DNA of 64,000 nucleotides from positions 20,217 to 84,216 of the forward strand of contig JANYEC010000103.1 of assembly GCA_025363295.1 (NCBI GenBank). The letters are read 5' to 3'. How positions within the stretch are numbered: the stretch's first letter is position 1; every line of letters starts with the position of its first letter. The notes beneath the pieces were generated by a model that saw only the letters and a list, made by a program, of their open reading frames with translations, was not told where the DNA came from and did not search any database. Below are positions 1 to 8,820 of this stretch, one piece after another. The DNA is from Akkermansiaceae bacterium. GTDB lineage: Bacteria; Verrucomicrobiota; Verrucomicrobiia; Verrucomicrobiales; Akkermansiaceae. Position numbers and translations under genes: made by a program.

Positions 1-2459
1 CACCGGTTCCGATAAGGGCGCCCGGTAGGGTCCATGAGCTCCACGTTTACTAAGAAAAGAATGGCTGTGGAAATCGGTTGTTTGGCGGTGGATTGGAACA
101 AGCGACCAATAATCGGAATGCTGCCCAAGACGGGAACCTGATCCTCCACATTCTGGACTGTTTCGCTCATCAGACCGCCGATCGCGATCGTGGCTCCATC
201 GGCGACGCGAACATTGGTCGAGACGCTCTGCTTGCTGAAAATGGGCATGAGAATCCGGTTAGGCGTGATGACGGATTTGGTTTGATTCCCAAGGATGTCC
301 GTTTTAGTGGAATTGATAGGGGTACCGTAGTTCACGAAACCATCAAAGTTCGTGAAAGTGGGGTTTACGGTGATATCAATATATTGTTTGTCGGCATCAG
401 CGACGGGTAGCACCTCAAGAGTGACTCCGATGTCTTTCTTCTGGAAGGCTGTGGGTGTGGCAGGTGTTACCGGAAAGCCAGCGCTACCGGTCGTCCCAAC
501 TGAATTCGGAAGCTCCGGGGGTTCGTAATTGGTTGGATAGATGAACTCGCGAATGGAAACGATCGAGGACGCCTGACCGCTGCGAGCAGTCACCGAGGGC
601 TTAATCATCAAATCGACCCCTTTTTTCTGATTGAGTCCACGCATGATCGCTTGGACCTGACCATCCGAAAATAGGCCCGTTACGGCGAGGATGCCAGGAG
701 CAACGGAAGCCCTTTGAGCAACTCTGTCCGGGTTATTGATTAATCCATCGATGCTGTTCGAACTGATGGCGGACGTTCCCGAACGGTTACCATTGGTGAG
801 CAAACCATTGGTCACTCGTCCGTCAGGATTGAGAGGAACACCTGAGACAGGGGTGCCGTTGATCGGGCTAACAAAGTCAGAACCGGTTCGACCTCCTGTA
901 TTGCCAATCGTCCCGCCGCTGCCAAAGACCGTTTCACCGCCATTGAGCGGCACCGGATTGAGTAACCAATCGAAACCGAGCTCTTCTAACCGCGTCTGTT
1001 GCACGGTGATCATGGTCACTCGCACGGCGATCATCACGGGCTCCGTTTGGGTGATCGTTTGGATAACTTGAGCGATGTAATCTTGATTGAGCGCCGTATT
1101 CACCACTCTTAAAATATTGTTAGATGGGGTGTAGCTGGCGCTCGAACCTTCAGGGAAGTTGACGCCTTGGCCCATGAGCGCTTCTTTGGCACCCATACGC
1201 TTCGCAAGGAGTCCTGATTGCGCGGGTTTATCCGCGAAAGGGTCGTTGCTCTTTGCCTCCCCGGCTGCGCTGCTGGTTAGATTGCTGATGAAATCTGGAG
1301 GCACGCGATAGGTGCGTGAGACGAGCTCGCCAGAGGCCGAGCCCGCCGGGGTGATGATCACCGAGAAATCATCGGTCGTGTAAGATGTTTCGGTGGCGTC
1401 CGTGATATATTTGAGCACTTGGGAGATCGGCACTTGGGAGATTCTCAGATCAAAACGCTGACTGCGGATTTTCTGAGCAATCGGTGAATCGGGAGGGCCG
1501 ATGTTTACCGTGAAATTGACGCCTTTTTTCGCGGGATCGAGTTCCAGTGTATCATTCTCAGTCGAGCGCAAGCGCAAGAAATCGAGCGCTTCCTCTAACG
1601 AAACCTGATCCATGGCCAGCTTTGGAATGATGATCTTGTCGATCTTGGCTTTGACGAAAACCGTGTCTTTATCTAACGATCCTCCGCCTGGATCAGTTAG
1701 CGTCGGGGCAAGGTCAGTGGCTGGAATGGCGGTTTCCCACGCCGCATCGACCTGGCTGAGCAATTCAGCCCGCGCTTGGTCTGAGGCCGATTTGGAATAG
1801 GCACTCTTGGCGGAGGCAACTTGCTCCATGCCACGGCGGGCTGCGGAATTGGTGTGATCTATGCGGAGGACTTTTTCGTATTCGGATTTCGCTTCATCGT
1901 ATTTCCCGAGATTGTAAGCCCCTTCTGCGGTGTAAAGCAGCCGACGCACTGTATCCACGTTTTTGGCGTGTTCTGCTGTAAGCGCTGGATTGGTGCGGAT
2001 CGGATCGTCGAGTTGCCCGCGAAAGGCGAGAGCATCGGCATTTTCCGGATCCACGGCTGGGCTGAGGATCTTATCGACAGCTGCTTTAGCGCCCGCGATG
2101 TCACCTTTTCGTGAGAGGATTCGGGCATATTCGACCGAAGCCAAGGCATACCGTTCGGTGGTTGCGGCCCGGAGCTCGGCGGAAATAGGGGCATCGGGAA
2201 TCAGATCACGGGCTCCCGCGTAAGCTTCGACAGCGTCACTGTAGCGCGCGCTTCGGTAGGCTTCATCGCCACTGCGAAGCAACTCTTGAGCCTCCTCGAT
2301 CGCGGCACTGCGGCGCGAATGCTCGATTTCGGCAAGGTTGTCCTCCGCTTGGGATTCACCTCCTTGCAAAGGTAGGGTGAGCAGCGGGCTGATCAAAGAC
2401 ATCATGGCGAACAATGCTGCACGGCCACGGAACAGTTTGATGGGTTTAAATGTCTCCAT
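1..2459 (-). CDS. Amuc_1098-type type IV pilus secretin, 3' end outside the window
   Basis: This is probably the outer-membrane secretin of a type IV pilus or type II secretion-like machine, of the family named after Akkermansia Amuc_1098. The ATG at 2457-2459 gives a basic N-terminus and a hydrophobic signal segment (about residues 15-32). A TPR-like helical region follows (about 40-230), with YSDAVEAY and YDEAKSEYEK. Then come secretin N-type domains (about 260-480), and a secretin core ending in VPILGSIPIIGRLF, the hallmark near the C-terminus of GspD/PilQ proteins. The reading frame is still open at base 1, about 819 codons in, so only the last residues are missing. Low-complexity Gly/Ser/Thr/Asn stretches lie in the middle. 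The fold and location are inferred from the family; the pilus assignment rests on resemblance. Confidence 0.85.
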   Translation of the reverse strand, partial: METFKPIKLFRGRAALFAMMSLISPLLTLPLQGGESQAEDNLAEIEHSRRSAAIEEAQELLRSGDEAYRSARYSDAVEAYAGARDLIPDAPISAELRAATTERYALASVEYARILSRKGDIAGAKAAVDKILSPAVDPENADALAFRGQLDDPIRTNPALTAEHAKNVDTVRRLLYTAEGAYNLGKYDEAKSEYEKVLRIDHTNSAARRGMEQVASAKSAYSKSASDQARAELLSQVDAAWETAIPATDLAPTLTDPGGGSLDKDTVFVKAKIDKIIIPKLAMDQVSLEEALDFLRLRSTENDTLELDPAKKGVNFTVNIGPPDSPIAQKIRSQRFDLRISQVPISQVLKYITDATETSYTTDDFSVIITPAGSASGELVSRTYRVPPDFISNLTSSAAGEAKSNDPFADKPAQSGLLAKRMGAKEALMGQGVNFPEGSSASYTPSNNILRVVNTALNQDYIAQVIQTITQTEPVMIAVRVTMITVQQTRLEELGFDWLLNPVPLNGGETVFGSGGTIGNTGGRTGSDFVSPINGTPVSGVPLNPDGRVTNGLLTNGNRSGTSAISSNSIDGLINNPDRVAQRASVAPGILAVTGLFSDGQVQAIMRGLNQKKGVDLMIKPSVTARSGQASSIVSIREFIYPTNYEPPELPNSVGTTGSAGFPVTPATPTAFQKKDIGVTLEVLPVADADKQYIDITVNPTFTNFDGFVNYGTPINSTKTDILGNQTKSVITPNRILMPIFSKQSVSTNVRVADGATIAIGGLMSETVQNVEDQVPVLGSIPIIGRLFQSTAKQPISTAILFLVNVELMDPTGRPYRNR

Positions 2460-2642
2460 GCGAATGGTTGCAGGAGATATAGAGAGCCTGAACAGCAAGC
2501 GTAAGCGCAAAATCCTAAAAAATCATCTTTTTGGTGCCCACGGAAACTCGAGTTGCACCTCGACCCGTCGCCGGCGGCAAGGCTGCGGGCGCAGGCGGGA
2601 CTCCAACAGTGCACGAACTTTGTTAATCATGGGTAAAATAGT

Positions 2643-2669
2643 GTTCACACGAAAAGTGTTCGTGTGAAC
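2643..2669 (-). terminator. Hairpin terminator or operator downstream of ribF
   Basis: A perfect 11-bp inverted repeat, GTTCACACGAA and its complement, encloses a 5-base loop. On the minus strand it begins 38 bases after the ribF stop and is followed by ACTATTTTA, a weak T-tract. That fits a rho-independent terminator separating ribF from the secretin gene. The symmetry would also fit a regulator-binding site for the secretin promoter. Confidence 0.55.
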
Positions 2670-2706
2670 TGTTTAAATGTCAAGCTGCAGAATTGACTCC
2701 ACTGAG

Positions 2707-3720
2707 CTAGATTCCTAAAATTCTTTTCGCATCTTCCGTATCTCGTTGAATTTGAATGCGCAGAACATCAATCGAGGGGAATTTGATTTCGCTTCGGAGA
2801 TAATCTTTGAACTGAATTTCCACTTCTTGCCCATAGATGTCTCCGGAAAAATTCAAAAGGTGCACCTCAAGCGTCCGATCAAGTCCATTTACCGTGGGGC
2901 GCATGCCAAGATTGGCAACCCCATCCAAGTGTTTACCTTCGGCAAGCAAGGTGGTGACAACCCAAACTCCGTCGGGTGGCAATTGGGCATCACCGGTGGC
3001 GATGTTAGCCGTCGGAAAACCAAGGGTGCGTCCCAATTTTTTCCCTTCGACGACCGTTCCGCTCACCGAGTAGGGGCGGCCAAGCATACGACGAGCGGCT
3101 TCTAAATTCCCATCGCGGATCGCCTGCCGGATGCGGGTGCTGCTCACTCTCTCACCTTCGAGCATCACAGGCGGCACTGCGTCTAACACAAAATCGCGGA
3201 GTTTCCCCTCGCGTTGAAGAAACCCAACATCCCCACTACGCATGTGTCCGAAACGCCAATCTTCGCCCACCGCAATGGTCCGGAGCGGCGCTGCTGTCAG
3301 TCGATCCACAAATTCCAAAGCTTCCATCGAGGCAAATTTCGCATCGAAATGCAGCGGAATGAAAAGCCCGATGCCAAGTTCGCGAACAATGTCCGCCTTG
3401 TGATTGAGTGTGGCTAGCAGCGAGGTGGGCGCTTTATCGGGAGCGATCACCCGGATCGGATGGGGATCAAATGTTAGCATCCCGGCGAGTCCACCATCTC
3501 GAGCGGCCGCATTCACGGCACGCGCGATCACTTCTTGGTGACCGATGTGGACCCCATCAAAAACACCCAAAGCAAGATGCAGCGGAACGCCAAGCGCGGG
3601 CAGTTCTTCAAGACGTTTGCGAATCAGCACGCTGCTGCGATAACAAGCGACCGGAGCGACTTCAAGCCCTTCGCACAACTGGAGCTGCTCTTTTGCAAAG
3701 TTGCGAAACGAGCGTCCCAT
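2707..3720 (-). CDS. ribF: Bifunctional riboflavin kinase / FAD synthetase
   Basis: It makes FMN from riboflavin and FAD from FMN in the cytoplasm. The N-terminal nucleotidyltransferase domain carries GVFDGVHIGHQ, the GxFDGxHxGH motif for ATP, and SSTRIRQAI before the interdomain junction. The C-terminal flavokinase domain has GRTLGFPTANI and the conserved NLGMRPT segment. The frame is open to a GTG at 3744. I chose the ATG at 3718-3720 because GGGA precedes it; a GTG at 3630 would give an N-terminus closer to the usual family length. It follows the feo genes closely on the same strand, so iron uptake and flavin synthesis may share a transcript. Confidence 0.93.
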   Translation of the reverse strand: MGRSFRNFAKEQLQLCEGLEVAPVACYRSSVLIRKRLEELPALGVPLHLALGVFDGVHIGHQEVIARAVNAAARDGGLAGMLTFDPHPIRVIAPDKAPTSLLATLNHKADIVRELGIGLFIPLHFDAKFASMEALEFVDRLTAAPLRTIAVGEDWRFGHMRSGDVGFLQREGKLRDFVLDAVPPVMLEGERVSSTRIRQAIRDGNLEAARRMLGRPYSVSGTVVEGKKLGRTLGFPTANIATGDAQLPPDGVWVVTTLLAEGKHLDGVANLGMRPTVNGLDRTLEVHLLNFSGDIYGQEVEIQFKDYLRSEIKFPSIDVLRIQIQRDTEDAKRILGI

Positions 3721-3753
3721 GATTTCCCGCACTGAGCGCGACACAATCGACTT

Positions 3754-3888
3754 TCAAAATTTCGACTTTTTTCCACAGCCGCAGTCATGGCCGCAGCCGG
3801 ATTTTTTCTTCGGCTTTGCCAGACGGACGAGAAAGATGGCGAGCGTGAGGATCACGATTCCTACAGCGGTGCAAGTTTGCCAGTTCAT
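3754..3888 (-). CDS. FeoB-associated Cys-rich membrane protein
   Basis: A 44-residue protein with one N-terminal membrane helix (about residues 8-24) and a short basic tail with a Cys/His cluster, CGHDCGCGKKS. This is the pattern of the small FeoB-associated proteins encoded after feoB in many bacteria. It begins 5 bases after the feoB stop codon, so translational coupling is likely. I chose the ATG at 3886-3888 because the longer upstream frame would overlap feoB. A role as metal-binding accessory to FeoB is inferred from position and composition. Confidence 0.8.
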   Translation of the reverse strand: MNWQTCTAVGIVILTLAIFLVRLAKPKKKSGCGHDCGCGKKSKF

Positions 3889-3892
3889 GATG

Positions 3893-5785
3893 TTAGAATC
3901 CAAGGAGCCTGCCGGTTTGGAAGACGATGAGCGAAAGGGCATATGCGAAACCGCTCATGAAAACAAATTGCCCGGCAGCCCATTTCCACGAACCCGACTC
4001 GCGGGTGACCACCGCTGTGGTGGCTAGGCATTGCATCGCATACATGAAAAACAGCAGTAGCGAAATCAACGAAAGTGTGGTGAAAATCGGACGTCCGTCC
4101 GGCCATTTTGCATTGATAAGCCGGTCTCGCAGCACATTTCGAGTCTGCTCCTCGTTGTCAGATTCCTCGACACGGTAGAGAATCGCCATGGAAGACACGA
4201 AGATTTCACGGGCAGCGAAGGAAGTGAGGATGGCGGTGCCCATTTTGCCGTCGAAGCCGAGCGGCTTGACCACCGGCTCGATCACCGAGCCGATGCGACC
4301 CATTGCGCTGTAAGCGAGCGCATCGGCTTTGTCGCTGCCTGGTTTTTTCGGGTATGTGCTGAGTGCCCAGAGCAGGATCGAAAGACCGAGGATAACCGTT
4401 CCTGCTTTTTTAACGAATGACAAGGCGCGGTCCAAAACATGGCGAAAAATATAGCTCCATTGTGGCATTCGGTAAGGCGGCAGTTCCAACAGAAAGTGGC
4501 CGGGAGTGATGTCTTCGCCGAGCCGGCTTCGCAGGATGCGGGCGACGACGAATGCAGTCAGCGTGCCGAGTGCATAGATGGAAAACAGCACCAGTGCCTG
4601 TTTCCACGTACCTTCCTTATCATGAAGCAGCAGCGGGACTATGAGAAAATAAACAGGTAGTCGGGCGGAACAACTCATCCATGGCGCGATGAAAATAGTC
4701 ACCAAACGATCCTTAGCGGAATCGATCGTGCGGGTGGCCATCACTCCGGGAATCGCACAGGCGAAAGAGCTGAAAAGCGGCAGGAAGGATTTTCCGCTCA
4801 GTCCGGCCCTGGCCATCACGCCGTCCATCAGATAAGCGGCGCGTGCCATATATCCGGAGCTTTCCAACAGACCGATGAAGAGGAATAACAGAACAATCTG
4901 TGGAATGAAGGTTACCACACTGCCGACTCCGCCGATGACTCCATCGACGAGGAGCGAGCGAAGGTCTCCTTCTGACATTTGATTGCCAACCCAGTCGGCA
5001 AGCAGGTCTTTGCCGGAACCGATCCAGCCCATAGGGATTTGCGCGAAGGAGAAAATTGCCCAGAACACGGTGAAGAAAATAACGGCCATCGAAATCCAGC
5101 CGCAAATCGGATGGAGCAGGATCGAGTCGATTTTATCGGAGAGCGTCTGCTGGTGTGCGTTGGGGCGGCGGGCGGCGAGTTCACAAAGCCGGGTGATGAA
5201 GGCCCGTCTGCCGGATTCCGGATCGGCGGCGTCGGCCAGCCAGGTGGCTTCGGAAGCAACAGGGCGGGGGAAACGCAGTGCTTGTTTCAGCTCGACGATT
5301 CCGCGTTTTGCGTTCGCCTGCATCGGCACGACAGGTATGCCGAGTTCTTCGGAAAGTTTCGCAGGATCGAGTCTCAATCCGGCACCCTCGGCCACATCCA
5401 CCATGTTTAGGGCTAGCACGCACGGCAGGCCGAGCTCGATGACCTGCAGTGTTAGCTGCAAGTGGCGTTCGAGATTGGAGGCATCCACCACGCAAACGAT
5501 GAGGTCAGGTATGGATTCGCCGGGGAGCAGACCGTGCAGCGCGTCGAGAGCAACTTTTTCATCCGGAGAATTTGCCCGCAGCGAGTAGCAGCCGGGCAGA
5601 TCGAGAACGCGGAGTTTCCTGCCGTGCGGGGTGAATGTTTCACCGGATTTCACTTCCACCGTGACGCCCGAGTAGTTCCCTACGTGTTGGTTAGATCCGG
5701 TGAGCGCATTAAAAAGCGTGGTTTTTCCGGCGTTCGGGTTTCCAACGAGCGCGATCGTGGAGGGAAATTCCGTGGCGGATGACAT
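3893..5785 (-). CDS. feoB: Ferrous iron transporter FeoB
   Basis: Inner-membrane Fe(II) transporter of 630 residues. The N-terminal G domain has GNPNAGKT (residues 15-22, P-loop), VGNYSGVTVE (switch I), DLPGCYSL (G3) and NMVD (G4). Two Gate-type transmembrane regions follow (about 220-620), with the conserved segments SSGYMARAAYLMD and FAAREIFVSS. The length is slightly short of the 700-770 residues of proteobacterial FeoB but normal for compact forms. The order is feoA, feoB, FeoB-associated protein on the minus strand, with a 19-base gap after feoA. Confidence 0.97.
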   Translation of the reverse strand: MSSATEFPSTIALVGNPNAGKTTLFNALTGSNQHVGNYSGVTVEVKSGETFTPHGRKLRVLDLPGCYSLRANSPDEKVALDALHGLLPGESIPDLIVCVVDASNLERHLQLTLQVIELGLPCVLALNMVDVAEGAGLRLDPAKLSEELGIPVVPMQANAKRGIVELKQALRFPRPVASEATWLADAADPESGRRAFITRLCELAARRPNAHQQTLSDKIDSILLHPICGWISMAVIFFTVFWAIFSFAQIPMGWIGSGKDLLADWVGNQMSEGDLRSLLVDGVIGGVGSVVTFIPQIVLLFLFIGLLESSGYMARAAYLMDGVMARAGLSGKSFLPLFSSFACAIPGVMATRTIDSAKDRLVTIFIAPWMSCSARLPVYFLIVPLLLHDKEGTWKQALVLFSIYALGTLTAFVVARILRSRLGEDITPGHFLLELPPYRMPQWSYIFRHVLDRALSFVKKAGTVILGLSILLWALSTYPKKPGSDKADALAYSAMGRIGSVIEPVVKPLGFDGKMGTAILTSFAAREIFVSSMAILYRVEESDNEEQTRNVLRDRLINAKWPDGRPIFTTLSLISLLLFFMYAMQCLATTAVVTRESGSWKWAAGQFVFMSGFAYALSLIVFQTGRLLGF

Positions 5786-5804
5786 GGCGATTTCGCGGGG
5801 AACC

Positions 5805-6059
5805 TTACTTCACTGGGGACACCAGCACCTGCTCCGCGAGTTCCTTGCTGATGGCCAGACGTGTGCCACAAATCGAGCAAATCATGTTCCGCCCGCTGGT
5901 CAGTTTGCGGAGTTGAAGTTCCTCACAGAAGCCCATGTCCCGCAAGCGGTCACATCCTGGGCCGCTCAAAATGCGGATCTGCACATCGCAACCCACCTTG
6001 ACTTGGTTTAGGGTCATGGCGCTGTCGATTTTTAAATCGGCTGCATTGGCGTGTGGCAT
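5805..6059 (-). CDS. feoA: FeoA domain protein
   Basis: Small cytoplasmic SH3-like partner of FeoB. The sequence has the FeoA pattern: VKVGCDVQI near the start of the barrel, GCDRLRDMGF in the middle, and GTRLAISKELAEQVLV at the end. The ATG at 6057-6059 gives 84 residues. An upstream TTG at 6098 would add 13 residues; neither start has a good Shine-Dalgarno sequence. A CSIC pair (about residues 60-63) is a possible extra metal-binding site not present in every FeoA. Confidence 0.9.
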   Translation of the reverse strand: MPHANAADLKIDSAMTLNQVKVGCDVQIRILSGPGCDRLRDMGFCEELQLRKLTSGRNMICSICGTRLAISKELAEQVLVSPVK

Positions 6060-6161
6060 TTGGAAAGAAGATCGGTAATTGAGACTGATTTGCAACAAGA
6101 AAATTAGGTTTTCACAGGCTATGTGACAAAGGAAACCAATTTTTTCAAATTCTGTGTGAGC

Positions 6162-6911
6162 TCAAGAAATTTCATCCAGCGTTTTCTGCCCGCGTTGTTT
6201 GGTTTCAGGATCGTCTTTTTCTCGGTTGGGCATCGCCAGACCTTGGCGAATGATTTTTTTGGCTTCTTCGGTTTGCCCCATCATGGCGTAAGTCCGGCCG
6301 AGCTCCACAACATGAATCAAGCGCTTCGGATTAAGCGTGATGGCCTTCTTGAAGCAAACGATCGCTTCTGCATTCGAGGCGGCGGGCAGCCCGCCATAGA
6401 TGAGTTTTGCCAAGGTCCGAGTGCCTCCGCCGATATTTGCGAGGGCTTGATGCCAACGGCCTAGCAGATGCCAAGCGTAGTCGTTTTTTGGGTCGATTTT
6501 CACGGCACGTTCGGCGGATTCTTTAATTCTCCGAGACGCTTCGATCTTTTCATTACCGCTGAGAAAGGGTGTTAGCTTGCCGAGGCAAATCGCGATGCTC
6601 AGATGAGGATCACATTCCTCAGGTGCAAGCTTCGCGGAGCGCTCGGCATAAACAAGGGCGGTGCGGCAGGATTTGATTTTATCAGCATCTTTAGGCAAGT
6701 CACTCACGCGCAGGGCATATTGACGTGCGATTTTCACGAGCAAGTCCGCGTGATTTGGCTCGAGCTTTTCGGCGGGAAGATAAAATTTAAGGGCGAGTTC
6801 GGTCTCCGCTTTTTTATCATGCACATCGCCCTCCGCCACTAAACTTTCGTAGTCTGCATATGCAGAAATAGCGGCAACAATCCAGACGATAGGGATGATT
6901 AGGAATTTCAT
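6162..6911 (-). CDS. Exported TPR protein, RMDN-like
   Basis: A 249-residue protein with a cleavable signal peptide (MKFLIIPIVWIVAAISAYA). The mature part is a series of tetratricopeptide-like helices, with ALKFYLPAEKLEPNHADLL near the start and AIVCFKKAITLNPKR later. The central part, DYAWHLLGRWHQALANIG, resembles bacterial relatives of the eukaryotic regulator of microtubule dynamics family. It is probably a periplasmic scaffold; no enzymatic motif is visible. The start was set at the ATG at 6909-6911, which places the signal peptide at the N-terminus. It lies between feoA and the decarboxylase gene, with its own spacers. Confidence 0.75.
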   Translation of the reverse strand: MKFLIIPIVWIVAAISAYADYESLVAEGDVHDKKAETELALKFYLPAEKLEPNHADLLVKIARQYALRVSDLPKDADKIKSCRTALVYAERSAKLAPEECDPHLSIAICLGKLTPFLSGNEKIEASRRIKESAERAVKIDPKNDYAWHLLGRWHQALANIGGGTRTLAKLIYGGLPAASNAEAIVCFKKAITLNPKRLIHVVELGRTYAMMGQTEEAKKIIRQGLAMPNREKDDPETKQRGQKTLDEIS

Positions 6912-7019
6912 GGCGTTACATTTTCGATCAAGTTGACCATAGCGCTGAAATTTCCCCGCGCCAGTCAGCAATTCCAAACCCGCCCTCCGCCATGATTTGC
7001 GAAACTAGATGTAACCCGT

Positions 7020-8315
7020 TTAGGCCAATCGATCGCGGAAATCCGCGTAACCGAATTCACGTAGAATTTCCAGATCGCCATTCTCATGCTGGAGGGTGAT
7101 TGCCGGATGTTTAACGCCATTGAACGTAGTCGTTTTCACCATCGTATAGTGTGCCATGTCATCGAACACCAGCGTATCGCCCACTTTGAGTTCGCGTGGA
7201 AATGAGAAGTCGCCCACGACATCACCTGCGAGACAGGTAGGACCGCCGAGGCGATAGAGCCACTCACCATTTTCTCTAGCAGAATGATAGTTCTCGCCGG
7301 GGAAAGTCACTGCGGGTCTTTCATCCGATGCAGCCGAATCCACGAGAAAAACATCTGGGCGATAGGGCATTTCGATGACATCGGGCATGTGTGCGGTGGC
7401 GGAAATTGATAGAATCGCAAGTCGGTGCCCGGCAGATTCGAAGACATCCATCACCGTCGCCCGCAGCACGCCGCTGTGGATCGCAACCGCTTCACCGGGT
7501 TCTAACCAAACATCGACCTGATATTTTTCCTTCGTCTCTTTGACCAAGCGAATCAGGCGTTCGCGATCATAGAATGGCTTGGTGATCCAATGGCCGCCGC
7601 CCATGTTCAGATACTTGAATTGGGACGAACGAAGCAGGTGCCCAAATTTCTCTTCCACGGCGACCAGTGTTTTTTCGAGATCGTCCGAGTCCTGCTCGCA
7701 CAGTGTGTGGAAATGCAATCCCGCCAATCCAGTTAGATCGGCCCCTGCGAGTTGTTCCGCAGTAATGCCGAGGCGCGAACCTGCCACGCAAGGGTCGTAA
7801 ATCGGCGTCTCACCTGTCGAGCATTCTGGATTCACGCGCAGGCCGCAAAGCAGTGAGCCATTTTTGAAACGAGGATGCGCCATCACGATATCGCGAAAGC
7901 GGAACCACTGCGAAAGCGAATTGAAATCCAAATGATCCGTGAAGTCGCAAAGCTCCGCGATGTCCTCTTCATCGTAGGCGGGCGAATAAGTGATGATGTG
8001 CTTTTTAAAATAGTCCCGCGCCAGCAAAGCCTCCCACAATCCGGAAGCACAACAGCCGTCCAAGTCATCGCGTAAATAAGGAAAAGTTTTCCAACAGGAA
8101 AACCCTTTGAGTGCGAGCACTAGATGGCAGCCTGCCGCCTCCTTCACCTCGCGTAAAATGGCGGTGTTTCGTTTAAGTGCGGCGATCGAAATAACAAACA
8201 TGGCGTCTGCCAACGACTGAGACGCGAAAGCGGCGGGGAATCCAGAAGGATTTTTCACTCGTAATTGCCTCGAGTCCAAAAATGCAAAGCCGCCCCGGTC
8301 TCCGCGAGTTTCCAC
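7020..8315 (-). CDS. nspC: Carboxynorspermidine decarboxylase
   Basis: PLP-dependent fold III decarboxylase, which makes norspermidine or spermidine from the carboxy precursor. Visible features are HLVLALKGFSCW with the PLP lysine, HFHTLCEQD and LNMGGGHWITKPFYD (substrate and PLP phosphate sites), EPGEAVAI, and the C-terminal FDDMAHYTMVKTTTFNG. The family normally starts shortly before MFVISIAALKRN, which here is preceded by about 38 further residues. The true start may therefore be the ATG near 8201 or a TTG just before it. No carboxynorspermidine dehydrogenase gene is in the window, so the partner must be elsewhere. Confidence 0.9.
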   Translation of the reverse strand: METRGDRGGFAFLDSRQLRVKNPSGFPAAFASQSLADAMFVISIAALKRNTAILREVKEAAGCHLVLALKGFSCWKTFPYLRDDLDGCCASGLWEALLARDYFKKHIITYSPAYDEEDIAELCDFTDHLDFNSLSQWFRFRDIVMAHPRFKNGSLLCGLRVNPECSTGETPIYDPCVAGSRLGITAEQLAGADLTGLAGLHFHTLCEQDSDDLEKTLVAVEEKFGHLLRSSQFKYLNMGGGHWITKPFYDRERLIRLVKETKEKYQVDVWLEPGEAVAIHSGVLRATVMDVFESAGHRLAILSISATAHMPDVIEMPYRPDVFLVDSAASDERPAVTFPGENYHSARENGEWLYRLGGPTCLAGDVVGDFSFPRELKVGDTLVFDDMAHYTMVKTTTFNGVKHPAITLQHENGDLEILREFGYADFRDRLA

Positions 8316-8439
8316 TGAGTGGAAAAACCCGCTGTTCTATCCAAATGACTTGCTATCCTTGGAACAAAAAATCTGCCCGGCAGCGGGGCTCAGTTTTGCG
8401 GATCTCCACAGCCGGGCATCATGAAATCCGGACGGGCTT

Positions 8440-8820
8440 TCAATCTGTCGCCTCTTCGGCAAGGCTACCACCCAGCCACAAACGGATCACTTCCCGCGTT
8501 TTTCGCCGTTCGTGTCGGCGGACTTTCACCTTGAGTTTTGAATCGCTAACCTGCCGGGCGCAGCGCCCTTGGATGGGCATGAATCCCGGATCCTTCTCAC
8601 AATGATATAGGTTCTCCATGGTCTCTGTTGGTGTTGACGGCGAATGATTTCGCCACCTTGTGATACAGCAATGCCCATGCCAGCTTCTTCTCCATGCGGG
8701 CTCATCCGGAGCGGTTACTTGGGAAAGGACTTGTTTGAAATAGGTGAGATTGAGTACGGCGCGGTTTTCGATGTCCCAATGGCCTCGGATGTAAGCCAGC
8801 GAATCTGCCTCACGAATAAC
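8440..8820 (-). pseudogene. Possible transposase remnant in the 505-base gap 8316-8820
   Basis: Directly after the phosphofructokinase stop, and in the same frame, there is a 127-codon open stretch without a suitable start codon. It begins with AYIRGHWDIENR, which resembles the (V/I)RGHWGIEN motif of ISAs1-type transposases. The rest does not look like a transposase, so this would be a short relic. The remaining part of the gap (8316-8439) has no recognisable gene. A small perfect palindrome, GGGCGC-A-GCGCCC, lies near 8560. The call rests on one motif. Confidence 0.3.

Noticed and set aside
5786..6161. Possible iron-responsive operator before feoA
   Set aside because: No convincing 19-base Fur-type dyad was visible.
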